NCBI RefSeq assembly: GCF_964275155.1
Contig: NZ_OZ193413.1
Span: forward strand, 496,001-560,000
Reading direction: 5' to 3'
Length of the DNA stretch: 64,000 nucleotides
Source: Curculioniphilus buchneri
GTDB taxonomy: Bacteria; Pseudomonadota; Gammaproteobacteria; Enterobacterales; Enterobacteriaceae
The notes below the pieces were generated by a model. It worked only from the letters and a program-made list of their open reading frames with translations. It did no database searches and was not told the DNA's origin. Below, one piece after another: positions 22,896-33,393 of this stretch; the first letter of the stretch is position 1, and each line of letters starts with the position of its first letter. Position numbers and translations under genes: made by a program.

Positions 22896-25800
22896 CTATA
22901 CTGTACCGGTAAAAAGATTATCAATCTTATTAATTAAATTTTCTTTTGGTCGACAGTAATATATACCATTACTTGGAGATGCTATATCATCAATGCCACG
23001 CAAAAATAAATAAAATACTCCTCCAAAGTTGGATTGATAATTATATTTTATCAAACGGTGACGCAAAAAACGATCCAACGCTAAAGTATAAATCTGATAT
23101 TGAAGTTCATATCGATTAATGATCATAGCTTGTTCCATTTTTAATTGAGTATAAGAAGTACTGTCCTTTCCTAACCAATTAGATTTAAAATCTAGTAAAT
23201 AATAAAGATCTTTCCAACGAAAAATGAGATCAATACATCCTTGTAGCATTCCTTTAATCTGTGGAAATGTTAGTGAAGGACATCGTGTTGATAGAGGATC
23301 ATAATTCTTACATAATTGATCTAAATCACGTGAATTAACTTCAGACTCTATAGATAGATGAAATTGTAATTCACTTTGTCTATTATTATTAGAGAGGCAT
23401 GAAAGAGATGGTAAGTCTCCATTCAATGGTATTGAAATGACGTTTGTTATCCAATTAGTAATTGTTGGTATCCAAATTGTATCGATGCCATGTTGAATAA
23501 AATAATGGTATAATCCCTGAGAGTTAACTGGTTGAGTAAAATCCAGTTTTTCTAACACACTATGTAAAAATGTTCCGAACAATGCACCACGAGGAAAAGT
23601 ATGTGGTGTCAGTTGTTGTTTGTTCAGTGATTCCTCTGCCTCTACTGTTTTCATATGAAGTTGGGATGAAAAATATGCTACTGCCGAAGTAGTATGTTGT
23701 CGAAGATTGGTATAACTTATTACATTCCACGATCTATTCAATTTTTTAGGCCAATCTTGGGCACAGAGCGGTAACTGTAACATCTTGGCCGATTTTAGAA
23801 TTTTCTTGGATAAAACAACAATATCTTCATTGAAAGTGATATTTCCATTGGAATTTTTTGCTAATGTTACTAGCTGTGTTCGTAAATAATCAGCGTTGCC
23901 TGATTGCGCTTGTTGAATTAAATAACCTAATGCGCTTAAATGTAAATCGCTACAGCCATTTTTTCTTCGATTACTACGAAATAATGGCGCAATACCAAGA
24001 CTACAATGATAGGTAGAACGTGTTATTGCTACATATAGTAACCGAAGATCTTCGGCTAGACGCTCTTCTTCTGCCAAGCGAAGACTATCAGGCGTTGCTT
24101 TTAGATCTAACAAAATTTGATAAGACTGACGATCATGAAATAGTGGCTTTTTTTGTGGACGAAAACAAGCGGGAAATGGAAAAAATACTATTGGAAATTC
24201 GAGTCCTTTAGATTTATGTATGCTGATTATTTGTACTACGTGGCGATCATGTTCCAGTCGTAACTGTTGATTTTCCGCCTCAGAATTTGGAGATCTAATT
24301 TGTAATGTTAACCAACGTAATATAGCAAATTTACTTTCTATCCGAATAGATGCTTCTTGTATCAGTTCACTTAAATGTAGTACGTCGGTTAGCCTACGTT
24401 CTCCATCGTCAATAGCAAGCAATCTGTGAACAATGTTAAAATCTTTGATTATCTGACGTAACATTGGAAAGATACCATATCTTTTCCAATACAGGTTATA
24501 ACCGATAAATTTGTTAGTATATTGTTCCCAATATTTCTCATTTTTATTCAGAGAATCAATAGTGACAGCATCAAATCCCAGTAAACTAGTAGCTAATGCC
24601 CGACGCAACATGTTATGCTTTTCCGGCATTAACACGCCTTGTAAAATCCATAGCAATTCTTGTGCTTCTATCTTTTCAAAAACACTTTTTCGTTTAGAGA
24701 GATAGACTGCTGGTATCATCAATGCTTTAAGTGCATCATGAATTATTTCTGCCTCATTATGATTGCGAACGAGTACTACAATATCTGATGCTTGTAACGA
24801 TCTTTTACCCATATGGTTTTCAAGCCATGCTTCACCCTTTTTTGAAATATTAAGCCAATTATTAATAGTGGCAGCACATTGTCGAGACATATATTTTTTA
24901 TATTCGTCAAATCCTATGCTCGTTCCCGGCTGTAGCCAAATATGCAGTGCTGGTGGTGATTGCTTTTGTAACATTAAACGTAATTTAATATTTCGCTCTG
25001 CTGCCATTACTGGAGAAAAAGGAATGGCATCAAAAATAAATGGAATAGGTAACAGTTGAAATAGTTGATTGATAGCATGAATCATACCAGGACTGGAACG
25101 CCAGTTAACATCTAACGTATAATGAGTTTTAGCTTCATTTCGAACTTTTATATAAGTAAAAATATCTGCTCCACGAAATGCATAAATGGCTTGCTTTGGA
25201 TCACCTATTAGCAATAAGCCGCCATTAGAATGGCTATTGTAAATCTGACGAAAAATACGATATTGACGAGGATCAGTATCTTGAAATTCATCAATCATGG
25301 CTATTGGATAGCGATTACGTATTGATGTAGCCAATTCCTTGTGAACATCACTAGTCAATACTTGATCTAAGTAATTAAGTAAATCATCAAATCCTATTTC
25401 TGCACGTTGTTTTTTTTCATGTTCAAGTTGTTGTCGTATTTCTTTAAGTGCTAGTGCAAATACTAACTCACGTAAAGAATGCTTTGTCTGATAAAATAAT
25501 TCTATTAGTTGAAATAAAAAGTGTTGAGGTGGTTCTCCAGATAGAGTGTTCTCTTTCAATATTGAATATTTGAAGTATCTTAATTCGTTTGGTATGTAAT
25601 AATTAATAGTGGGTTGTTCTGACCACTGATTAATTTTTAAAAACCAAGATGATATATGTTTGATGCTGTACAATCGATGATTAAGATTATGGTATTTAAT
25701 AATTGTCCTGATTCTATCTACTTCCATACACCACTGTGCTTTTAAATCACTAATATCTTTAATGATACGTGCATGGCACTGTACAATTGATGTATAAGTA

Positions 25801-26423
25801 TCATTTGAATTTTTTAGTAGTGGCCATTCGCCTTGTAGATATGGATTTAGATCTGATAATAGTTTGTCCGGACTGTCCCAGTATTGTAGTACTATATTTG
25901 CAATTTCTACGGGAAGTGTATAGCAATGACGTCGCCAGAAATCTTGAATGATTTGTTGTTTTAAGCATCTTTCATCGTCTAGCAGGGTATGTCGGAATAA
26001 TAATCCACATTCTAAAGAACATTGATTGAGTATACGTTGGCAAAAACTATGAATGGTATAAATTGCTGCTTTATCTATCTGTTTCTCCGCAATTAGCAAG
26101 TGCAAAGCTGCCATTTTATGATTTTTTATTTGTGACAATATTGGATCGTCTCGAAGTCCATTAATACATGCTAGACGAATACGATGTATATTTTCTCGTA
26201 TACGACAACGTAATTCTTCAGTAGCTGCTTCAGTGAATGTCACTACCAGAATTTCTTCGACGCCTAGTGGATGTTCCTCAGCACTTTGGTTATCTAAACC
26301 TAAAAGTAACTGTAAATAAAGCATAACTAACGTATGTGTTTTTCCAGTTCCTGCTGAAGCTTCAATTAAATGAATACCTTTGATTGGTAATGTTAATAAG
26401 TTAACATATTGAGGATTAGTCAA
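22896..26423 (-). CDS. recB: Exodeoxyribonuclease V subunit beta RecB
   Basis: 3'-5' SF1A helicase and the only nuclease of RecBCD, 1175 residues (E. coli 1180). Intact motifs: Walker A EASAGTGKT (21-29), Walker B IDEFQD (377-382), GDPKQAIYAFRGADIF (about 407-422), HKSKGLEFP and YVAITRS. The C-terminal nuclease has His in GTFLHS, Asp about 1065, Asp about 1078 and Lys about 1080 (LLDFKSNWLG), matching the catalytic H-D-D-K set. The start is TTG 26423, with AAGGA 11 bases upstream; no ATG is available nearby. recD follows after 20 bases. Confidence 0.97.
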   Translation of the reverse strand: MTNPQYVNLLTLPIKGIHLIEASAGTGKTHTLVMLYLQLLLGLDNQSAEEHPLGVEEILVVTFTEAATEELRCRIRENIHRIRLACINGLRDDPILSQIKNHKMAALHLLIAEKQIDKAAIYTIHSFCQRILNQCSLECGLLFRHTLLDDERCLKQQIIQDFWRRHCYTLPVEIANIVLQYWDSPDKLLSDLNPYLQGEWPLLKNSNDTYTSIVQCHARIIKDISDLKAQWCMEVDRIRTIIKYHNLNHRLYSIKHISSWFLKINQWSEQPTINYYIPNELRYFKYSILKENTLSGEPPQHFLFQLIELFYQTKHSLRELVFALALKEIRQQLEHEKKQRAEIGFDDLLNYLDQVLTSDVHKELATSIRNRYPIAMIDEFQDTDPRQYRIFRQIYNSHSNGGLLLIGDPKQAIYAFRGADIFTYIKVRNEAKTHYTLDVNWRSSPGMIHAINQLFQLLPIPFIFDAIPFSPVMAAERNIKLRLMLQKQSPPALHIWLQPGTSIGFDEYKKYMSRQCAATINNWLNISKKGEAWLENHMGKRSLQASDIVVLVRNHNEAEIIHDALKALMIPAVYLSKRKSVFEKIEAQELLWILQGVLMPEKHNMLRRALATSLLGFDAVTIDSLNKNEKYWEQYTNKFIGYNLYWKRYGIFPMLRQIIKDFNIVHRLLAIDDGERRLTDVLHLSELIQEASIRIESKFAILRWLTLQIRSPNSEAENQQLRLEHDRHVVQIISIHKSKGLEFPIVFFPFPACFRPQKKPLFHDRQSYQILLDLKATPDSLRLAEEERLAEDLRLLYVAITRSTYHCSLGIAPLFRSNRRKNGCSDLHLSALGYLIQQAQSGNADYLRTQLVTLAKNSNGNITFNEDIVVLSKKILKSAKMLQLPLCAQDWPKKLNRSWNVISYTNLRQHTTSAVAYFSSQLHMKTVEAEESLNKQQLTPHTFPRGALFGTFLHSVLEKLDFTQPVNSQGLYHYFIQHGIDTIWIPTITNWITNVISIPLNGDLPSLSCLSNNNRQSELQFHLSIESEVNSRDLDQLCKNYDPLSTRCPSLTFPQIKGMLQGCIDLIFRWKDLYYLLDFKSNWLGKDSTSYTQLKMEQAMIINRYELQYQIYTLALDRFLRHRLIKYNYQSNFGGVFYLFLRGIDDIASPSNGIYYCRPKENLINKIDNLFTGTV
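24949..24956 (+). other. Chi-like octamer
   Basis: GCTGGTGG, the E. coli Chi sequence, inside recB on the plus strand. Other copies I noticed are at 18997-19004 (+, in alaA) and 59951-59958 (minus strand, in bamB). They fall in conserved codons and may be fortuitous. Confidence 0.3.
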
Positions 26424-27958
26424 ATAATAAATTATCCTTTTTTACAGATATAATCTCTTTCAATAGTATCTTATTAAGGAATTAAATCCAGTAATAAATT
26501 AAATAGTTATTTGTGATTAAAATTATAGTTAAGTCCTGTCATATTTGTGGGATGCATAAGACATTAATAATGTTACTCGAACATTTTCATGATAACAATC
26601 ATATATTTCTTGAATTTGATTTATATAAGATAGATAGTTTTATATGAAAATATATAGTTATATTTAGAGTATTAGTAAAAATAAAAAACTATGAGAACAA
26701 CAGAATTTGACTTTTCAAAAACTAATTATGTTAAACAATGAAAATGTGAAATGCTAAATTAAACTTTGTTATAAAAGAGCAATGAGAGCTCATTTGACAA
26801 TTAAGATAATGACTAAAAATTTTAATAATGATTGAGTAATACAATGAAAACGTAATATTACAATTTAGTTCATTTGTGTTATATAGTCGCTTATATAATC
26901 AAATAATTATGTTTAATTGAAGATTAGTATAAATACTTTTTACCTATTGTACATTATGTACCTTTATCTAATTTTATTCACTTAGGACAATTCTAATACA
27001 TTGTACTATACTAATAGTAATTTTATCAAGGTAATTAAAACCTATTTATTTTACTTTACACAGCATGATATCTAATCAATACTTATTTTTCAGCATTATA
27101 TTTTAATGCTCAAGTTATCAATAATGTGAATTAGTTAGTGTGGAATACTTGTTAAATCAAAGATATTTATACACGGCATTTCTGATATAATGTTCATTAC
27201 AATTGAAAAAGGTTAGTATTCATATTTTATGAATGCTTATTATAATATAATTAAAATCATTAAATTAATATCAATTAAATATTATCTTAAAAAAAAGTGC
27301 TTCTCTCATAGAGAAGAGTATTTCTCATTAATTCAATTTAAAGCATTAATTAAAATATATACTAATAAATTATTTGATGTAATTTATGTACACTATGTGA
27401 TAAAACATAAAATTAATTAGATATATACATATTATAATACTAATAAATTAACTATAAAAAATTAATAATGTTGATCAACATCTCAGGTCAGTATTGTTAT
27501 TATTAACATATTATATTATATGTAATGACTTATTAATGTACTTTATACTTATAAAATAACAATACAAAATTTGACTATGCATGGATATTTATTTTAAGGC
27601 ATCATTGCTTTAACTTTTTAAATAACTTTTCTAATATAAAAACCAAAATTTAGTGTATGTTTTAAAAACGATTTATTAATATTTGTTAGACGTAATGTAT
27701 CTACATATAGTGAGCAATATGTGTATAAAGGATTTAAATTTATAAAAATTGCCAATATAGTATGTTTTTATTAAAAATAAAATTTATATACATATTTCAC
27801 CAAAATAAAAAACAATTAACTATCAACTATTATTTTAGTTGGTATTAATTTTTAAATAGTAAGCCTACACTTTTATAATTCATAAAGCAACTTTTCATAT
27901 ATAATGAACACATTAATTGTTTGATAGGAAATTATGATATTTAAATTAGATCTATATA
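26424..27958. other. Eroded spacer between recC and recB (former ptrA)
   Basis: In E. coli the protease gene ptrA lies between recC and recB on the same strand; here about 1.5 kb of AT-rich sequence remains with no protease fragment I can recognise. A 63-codon frame at 27229-27420 (+) is low-complexity and unlikely to be real. A minus-strand terminator-like hairpin at 27289-27316 lies inside it. Confidence 0.65.
27289..27316 (-). terminator. Intrinsic terminator between recC and recB
   Basis: On the minus strand: 7-bp stem CTTCTCT/AGAGAAG with loop ATG, then GCAC and eight Ts. It is a good rho-independent signal, placed about 640 bases after the recC stop and 870 bases before recB. It may end the recC transcript. 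Confidence 0.6.
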
Positions 27959-30900
27959 TTATATTTTAAAGCCTTTCGTTGCCATATTAGAACAAAACAG
28001 TGGCAGTAAGACATTTTTTGCTGTTTCAATCATTTCATTAATATGTTGATCATCTAGATTTCGTATAATTCTGTTCACATAAGGATCATTATTCTCTCTG
28101 AATGCAAAATTATTTTGTCGCCACGTTTGAAAAATTTTATCTCGTGCTTGTTGTTGTCGAATATCTCTCCAATCAATACATTTTGTTTTTTGATTGAAAC
28201 AGTGATTCAACCAAATTTCACAACCAGGATTGAACAATAATAATGGAGACATCATCCCTTGATGATATACCGAGATAAGAGAAGCCAAAAATATTTGTGC
28301 TTTCTCAGAAGAGAAGTGTGGATAATGCCATTCGCCAATAGAACCAAAAAATCGGCTTTCACCTTTTCCTCCCATAGCACAATATATTAGATGTTCTAGC
28401 CAAAGTAGAAGACCATCTTTTAATGAAAGATGTCTTGGACTCCAACGCAGTAAACCATTTTCTTGTACTCGAAATAGTCGACCAAAAAGCGTGACATTAT
28501 TCAATGTTAAATAAATATTCATATCCTGATGCAATGGTTGATAATGTATTCGTATCTGCTTTGCTAACCGGGTCATTTGTTGGCATTGTTTTATCCAATA
28601 TAGTTCTCCGAATACCCCAAAAGGAAGTAGACCAGCAGTTTTAGCTTGATGAAACAGTAGGTCAGTATTCTTTCCTTCAACAAGAGCATTCAACAATTGA
28701 TTATTTAGCTGATAGCGAGTTATTTTATTGATAATAAAAGGTTCATCCGAAATAAGCTCTGGAGTAGTTTCACTAAATGAAATTTCCAATCTTTTCTGAA
28801 ACCAAGCACGTATTGGATGGCTGTAAAAAAAATAGAGATCATCAAATGATATAATTTTATAAGATATTTTTGTTAATGGATTACTACTAAAATTTGAATA
28901 AGATATTTGTTTATGATTAGTGGCAGGAAGCCATTCGTTAGCAAAACTTTGGAATTTTCGGCCAGGAAAAAAATTTCCTGGTGCAAAAGGCATTCGAGTA
29001 TGTCTATGCCATAAATATTTTTGTACATGATCAGAGTTGACGATAGAATCCACATGTTCATCATTAGGACAGTAAAAATTTTGTTCAATGTAATCACAGA
29101 GGTCACTGACTAACACGGATGGATAACGTAATGTGTTATTTCGTATGGAACAGCCAATAAAGCTGATATATAATCGCTGTTGTGCTGATAATAAAGCTTC
29201 TAAAAAAAGATAACGATCTTCGTCATTCTGATTTAAATCACCTTGTCGAGGATGCTTTATCATTAAATCAAATCCTGTTGATGAAAATGCACGCGGATAC
29301 ATACCGTCATTCATACCCAATAGACAGATAACGCGAAATGGAATAAAACTCATTGGCATAAATGTACAGAAACTGATTGAATCACCTGAAAAGCTTTGAT
29401 TAATTCGTTCCTGATTGAGCCAAACATCTAATTCATCACGTAACAGTATTATTGGTATCGGTTGATTATATCCTATTTCTAAACCACTTTGTAGGACATG
29501 CTCCCAATGAGTTTCCAAAATAGATAGCGCTGTTTGAGCTGTAGTATCAAGAATAAAAAAATCATTTATCATTTTTCTTAAGCATATCAGCCATTTATCT
29601 AAAGGATGATGCTGGGTAAGTATATTGCGCCAGTGTTGTAATTGTGCTATAAATTCTGCTAAGAGTCCCACTAGATTAGCTAATAAACCATTAGTTTCAT
29701 CATAAGGTAATATTCCTCGCCAAGTTCCGCAATTACTATCCATAGCATAACCTAGCAACATGCGTTCTAGGCCAAATTTCCAAGTGTGTTGTCCAGTAGT
29801 AGGTAACATTAACTCATGTAATGAGTCGTCATCAAGTCCCCAACGAATGCCTGAGTTTACTATCCATCGATATAATAATTGAAGTTCCTGCTCGTTAATT
29901 GAAAAACGAGCTGCTATTTGAGGTACCTCTAAAAATCCTAATACTTGTTCTGCAGTGAACCGACTACAAGGTAAATCCAATAAATTAAGAAACGTTGTTA
30001 GTATTGGATGAATATCTCTTGCTTTTTTATCAGAAATCATAAAAGGTAATGAAAGTTGTTCAGTACCGTTATTAAATACTGCTTGTATGGCTGGGATGTA
30101 AAGATCGATGTCGGATATTATCACAATAATGTCCTTTGGACATAGTGTGGGATCTTGAACGATCATTGCCAATAAATTATCATGTAAAACTTCAACTTCT
30201 CTTTGCGGACTGTGGCATACGTGTATGCTTATAGAGACATCATCTGGACGTAATAATTGTTTATAGCTATTATCTTCTAAGGTCTTTTGTTTTAAGTTAA
30301 TTATTGTGTGATCTTCTAATTCTAAAATATCATGTTGTATTTGACCTAAGAGAAAGTTTTTCGTTGGCTCAACAAATGCATCTATATTTTGAACATCATT
30401 CATCTGTGACAGCAAATCAAGATTATCATATCCTTGTTTTCCCCATGAGATAAGTAGGGGATGACTGAGTTTAAGGCATGCATCAAGCAAATTAGGCTGA
30501 TCATAGAATGCTCTATTCATTTTTAAAATAGATTGTATTGGAATATTTTCCCAATAATGACGAGAAGGATTAAAACATAAAAAATGAATATCAATATGAC
30601 GACTTAATGCTTGCAATATTTGTAGATAGATTGGAGGTAATATAGAAATTCCACAGATAAAAATTCGATCTGGCAATTCTATGGGCCGTGTTTGACACTC
30701 TGTTAAGATACGGATTATATGTTGATATATATCAGTTGTATGCTGAAAAAATCTATCATTCTTTTTTGTTTTTTCCATCAATGCCCGCCACAGTGTGGCT
30801 TGCCAACGTTGTTCTCTACCTAATCCAGAGACATATTTTCCATTACTCCAGCTTTCTAACCAATCTGGACGAAATACTAAATATTTGTTAAATAAATCTG

Positions 30901-31294
30901 CAATTTGACTGGCGAACTGAAAGCATTTTCGACTATCAGTACCATTATTCAAATAAGCTTTAATTACTGAGAAATCTGGCTCTTCATATAAACGTGGCAG
31001 CAATGTCATTAACTGCCAAGTTATCGCTGTTTTTGAAAAAACATCTTCATTTGGAACATTTGGCAATATACGGGTTAATTTTTCCCAAATAAAATCTGCT
31101 GGCAAAAAATATTTAATGTTAGCAGCAATGCCAAATTGTGATGCTAAAGATATTTGTATCCATTGTGCTATGTTGTGATTTTTTATCAAAATTATTTCAG
31201 GTTGAAATGGATTTTGAATTAATTTTCTTTTTATTAACTCAGCTGTTAAAGTATTAAGAATATCCAGCTGATTAGAATGATAAACGATAAACAT
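27959..31294 (-). CDS. recC: Exodeoxyribonuclease V subunit gamma RecC
   Basis: Scaffold of RecBCD that splits the duplex and scans the 3' strand for Chi; 1111 residues (E. coli 1122). Homology is clear throughout (VYHSNQLD, FGIAANI, HVCHSPQREVEVLHDNLLAM, LLGMNDGMYPR, DRYLFLEALLSAQQ). The numbering is collinear with E. coli to beyond residue 142. At positions linked to Chi recognition, Gln44, Leu64, Trp70, Asp133, Leu134 and Arg142 are kept, but 38 is Lys, 40 is His, 136 is Asn and 186 is Thr, where E. coli has Gln, Thr, Asp and Arg. Nuclease and helicase partners RecB and RecD lie downstream. Confidence 0.96.
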   Translation of the reverse strand: MFIVYHSNQLDILNTLTAELIKRKLIQNPFQPEIILIKNHNIAQWIQISLASQFGIAANIKYFLPADFIWEKLTRILPNVPNEDVFSKTAITWQLMTLLPRLYEEPDFSVIKAYLNNGTDSRKCFQFASQIADLFNKYLVFRPDWLESWSNGKYVSGLGREQRWQATLWRALMEKTKKNDRFFQHTTDIYQHIIRILTECQTRPIELPDRIFICGISILPPIYLQILQALSRHIDIHFLCFNPSRHYWENIPIQSILKMNRAFYDQPNLLDACLKLSHPLLISWGKQGYDNLDLLSQMNDVQNIDAFVEPTKNFLLGQIQHDILELEDHTIINLKQKTLEDNSYKQLLRPDDVSISIHVCHSPQREVEVLHDNLLAMIVQDPTLCPKDIIVIISDIDLYIPAIQAVFNNGTEQLSLPFMISDKKARDIHPILTTFLNLLDLPCSRFTAEQVLGFLEVPQIAARFSINEQELQLLYRWIVNSGIRWGLDDDSLHELMLPTTGQHTWKFGLERMLLGYAMDSNCGTWRGILPYDETNGLLANLVGLLAEFIAQLQHWRNILTQHHPLDKWLICLRKMINDFFILDTTAQTALSILETHWEHVLQSGLEIGYNQPIPIILLRDELDVWLNQERINQSFSGDSISFCTFMPMSFIPFRVICLLGMNDGMYPRAFSSTGFDLMIKHPRQGDLNQNDEDRYLFLEALLSAQQRLYISFIGCSIRNNTLRYPSVLVSDLCDYIEQNFYCPNDEHVDSIVNSDHVQKYLWHRHTRMPFAPGNFFPGRKFQSFANEWLPATNHKQISYSNFSSNPLTKISYKIISFDDLYFFYSHPIRAWFQKRLEISFSETTPELISDEPFIINKITRYQLNNQLLNALVEGKNTDLLFHQAKTAGLLPFGVFGELYWIKQCQQMTRLAKQIRIHYQPLHQDMNIYLTLNNVTLFGRLFRVQENGLLRWSPRHLSLKDGLLLWLEHLIYCAMGGKGESRFFGSIGEWHYPHFSSEKAQIFLASLISVYHQGMMSPLLLFNPGCEIWLNHCFNQKTKCIDWRDIRQQQARDKIFQTWRQNNFAFRENNDPYVNRIIRNLDDQHINEMIETAKNVLLPLFCSNMATKGFKI

Positions 31295-33192
31295 TAATAT
31301 TTTAATTATGGGTTAATTTATTTTAAGTATTGGATGAGATTAGAAATTTCATTTTTTATGATATTGGAATTTGATTAGTTCGAAATAAAAATGCTCATTC
31401 AAATTCTATTACTTAGATGTAAAAAATTATTTTTTCAATGAAATTTGATAAAAATTGTATTTTTTTGATTTGTATATAACAATCATAGTTACTAAATATT
31501 AAGTGTGAGGATGACTATCAAATAAATACAACAGATTGTCACATTTTTTATATTTTTCACTAATCTAGTACTTCAGGATAACATCCTTTTTTTGAATTAT
31601 TTTTTGCTATCATATTGATATATTATTATAGTGGTTCTCTGCTTATTAACTTTAATTGTATTAATACAATAAGCATAAATTAAAAACATATCAATGCTAT
31701 TGGTATATTAAAATTATATAAATATAAATATATATAAACATCTTAATTCTATAAGATAAAAACTATTTTTTTAATAAACATTAAAGTCATGATTAAGTAA
31801 TTATGAATTTTATAAAAGAGAATATTATGACATTCAATGAGACAAGAAGACATTCAAAACATTCATAAGTCCTATTAGTCCATAAATCCTATTAGTCAAG
31901 GGACTGAGTTGAGTATATGCTATTATCTTAATGGAGACTACTGCGTATATCCTATACATTAACAGTTTATTACTAATGTGAAATCATAACTGATGATTTT
32001 TATCCACATAAGTATTAATAATCCCATTAGTTAATTAAATTAGCTCTATATTAGATCAAAAATATTTAACTCAAGTTAAATATAAAAGAATGTAAATTCG
32101 GCGAATACTTGCTTAAATTTAAGTGTATCTGCATTATATTGATATAGTTAGATGGATAATTATAGTATCGCTGAATATATGTTAGTACAAATATTTAATA
32201 ATAGCTTCTTATCATAATTAGTTAATTCTTACTTCAAAATAATAATTAATTAATTGTAATAACATCAAATAATATTCTTACGTCCAACTAAAATTTCTAA
32301 CAGTTGTTCATCGTAATATTCACCTACTTATAGATTAATCATACTTATTGTTTTATTAGTAATAGAAACCACTAATACACATACACTTTTATTAGAAGTA
32401 ATGGTCATAATTTCATTCTTACAAGAGATATTATAAATAAGAATGTTAGAAGTAAAATTCCTACAAATTTATTTTATATTAATATAATGTTGGTTGAAAA
32501 CATTATTTTTAGATAACTCTAAATATCGAGACAATTAAACTTACAAAAATTTATAATCTATGATGTGATTATATTACTAATATCTTGTATGATAATTGTA
32601 AAAAAATCGAAACCATTGACTGTGATCTATTTGCAGCGCTGTTAACTGAACTTTAAGTGCAATGAAATAAATTTAATTATTTGAATATCTTCATCGTTTA
32701 GAAAAAATAGTTTTTTATTTAAAAAATAAAATAGTTTAAAATTTAAATGAGGTTTATTAGATAGATTTAATAGAATTTATTGCCAGATTTAAAACTTATC
32801 TGAAAGCCGAAAAAATATGGTATAAGTACCTTTCTTTTATCATTGGTTAACTTTATAGAATTTTGTCCAATATTAATGCATCACAAAATAATCTATTACT
32901 ATGCAAAAAACAGCTAAGTACACAGTTTTAAAGATTAAAGTTTTCTACCAACAAAATCAACGAATGAACCCCCACTTACTATCAAAAATAAACATGACAA
33001 ATATACTATAAACAATGTACGTTCACTTTTAGTTAAGTAATTAAGACCGTTTTTTTAACATGTCAGGACTATTCTTGTTATATCAAGAATAGCTTACAAG
33101 CATTTTGATTCCAACTTTTATGTAATGTCCATATATACATTTACCTTCTCCAAAGTAAAAAATAATTTTAAGATCCTTAAACTATAATTTTC
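31295..33192. other. AT-rich spacer between recC and the ydiH-like gene
   Basis: About 1.9 kb without a supportable gene. In E. coli, thyA and ppd genes lie upstream of recC; no trace is recognisable. It contains a 17-base tandem duplication at 31864-31897, one consensus DnaA-box-like TTATCCACA at 32000-32008 (isolated, so not evidence of an origin) and a 9-bp hairpin CTATTCTTG/CAAGAATAG at 33069-33092 about 100 bases past the end of the next gene. Confidence 0.6.
31864..31897. repeat. 17-bp tandem duplication, one mismatch
   Basis: Adjacent 17-base copies CATAAGTCCTATTAGTC (31864-31880) and CATAAATCCTATTAGTC (31881-31897). Just upstream, GACATTCAA also occurs twice. Non-coding; a likely slippage product. 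Confidence 0.8.
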
Positions 33193-33393
33193 TCATCTGT
33201 GTTTGGAACATAAACGTGATAAAAATTCACATAAACCTGATGGTTTACTATGTGTGTTTGTAGTGCATAATAATGCACTAAATTCTGATTCTAGTTGTTC
33301 AAATCGCGTCAAATAGTCGGCAGGACTCAATTCTTCTGATAGTCTACGAAGATATTCAAAAGCAAGTTGGCGAGCAGTTGGTTTATTTTCCAT
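33193..33393 (-). CDS. ydiH: Small YdiH-like protein of unknown function
   Basis: 66-residue frame starting at ATG 33393 with AGGG about nine bases upstream. Residues 7-42 (TARQLAFEYLRRLSEELSP followed by ADYLTRFEQLESEFSALL) strongly resemble, from memory, the E. coli small protein YdiH (QLAIEFLRR..LSPAQYLKRLKQLELEFADLL). The C-terminal 24 residues do not match well and contain two Cys. No signal peptide or membrane segment; it looks helical and cytoplasmic. Function is unknown in E. coli as well. It stands alone, and its G+C is above that of the flanking spacers, which supports selection on it. Confidence 0.7.
   Translation of the reverse strand: MENKPTARQLAFEYLRRLSEELSPADYLTRFEQLESEFSALLCTTNTHSKPSGLCEFLSRLCSKHR

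Noticed and set aside
27229..27420. 63-codon plus-strand frame in the recB-recC spacer
   Set aside because: Lys/Ile/Tyr-rich random-looking translation that contains a minus-strand terminator; no homology recognised.
32000..32008. Consensus DnaA box TTATCCACA, possible replication origin
   Set aside because: A single isolated box in the spacer; the only other exact copy noticed is inside recC. No cluster, no AT-rich 13-mer array and no origin-linked genes (mnmG, dnaA, dnaN) nearby.
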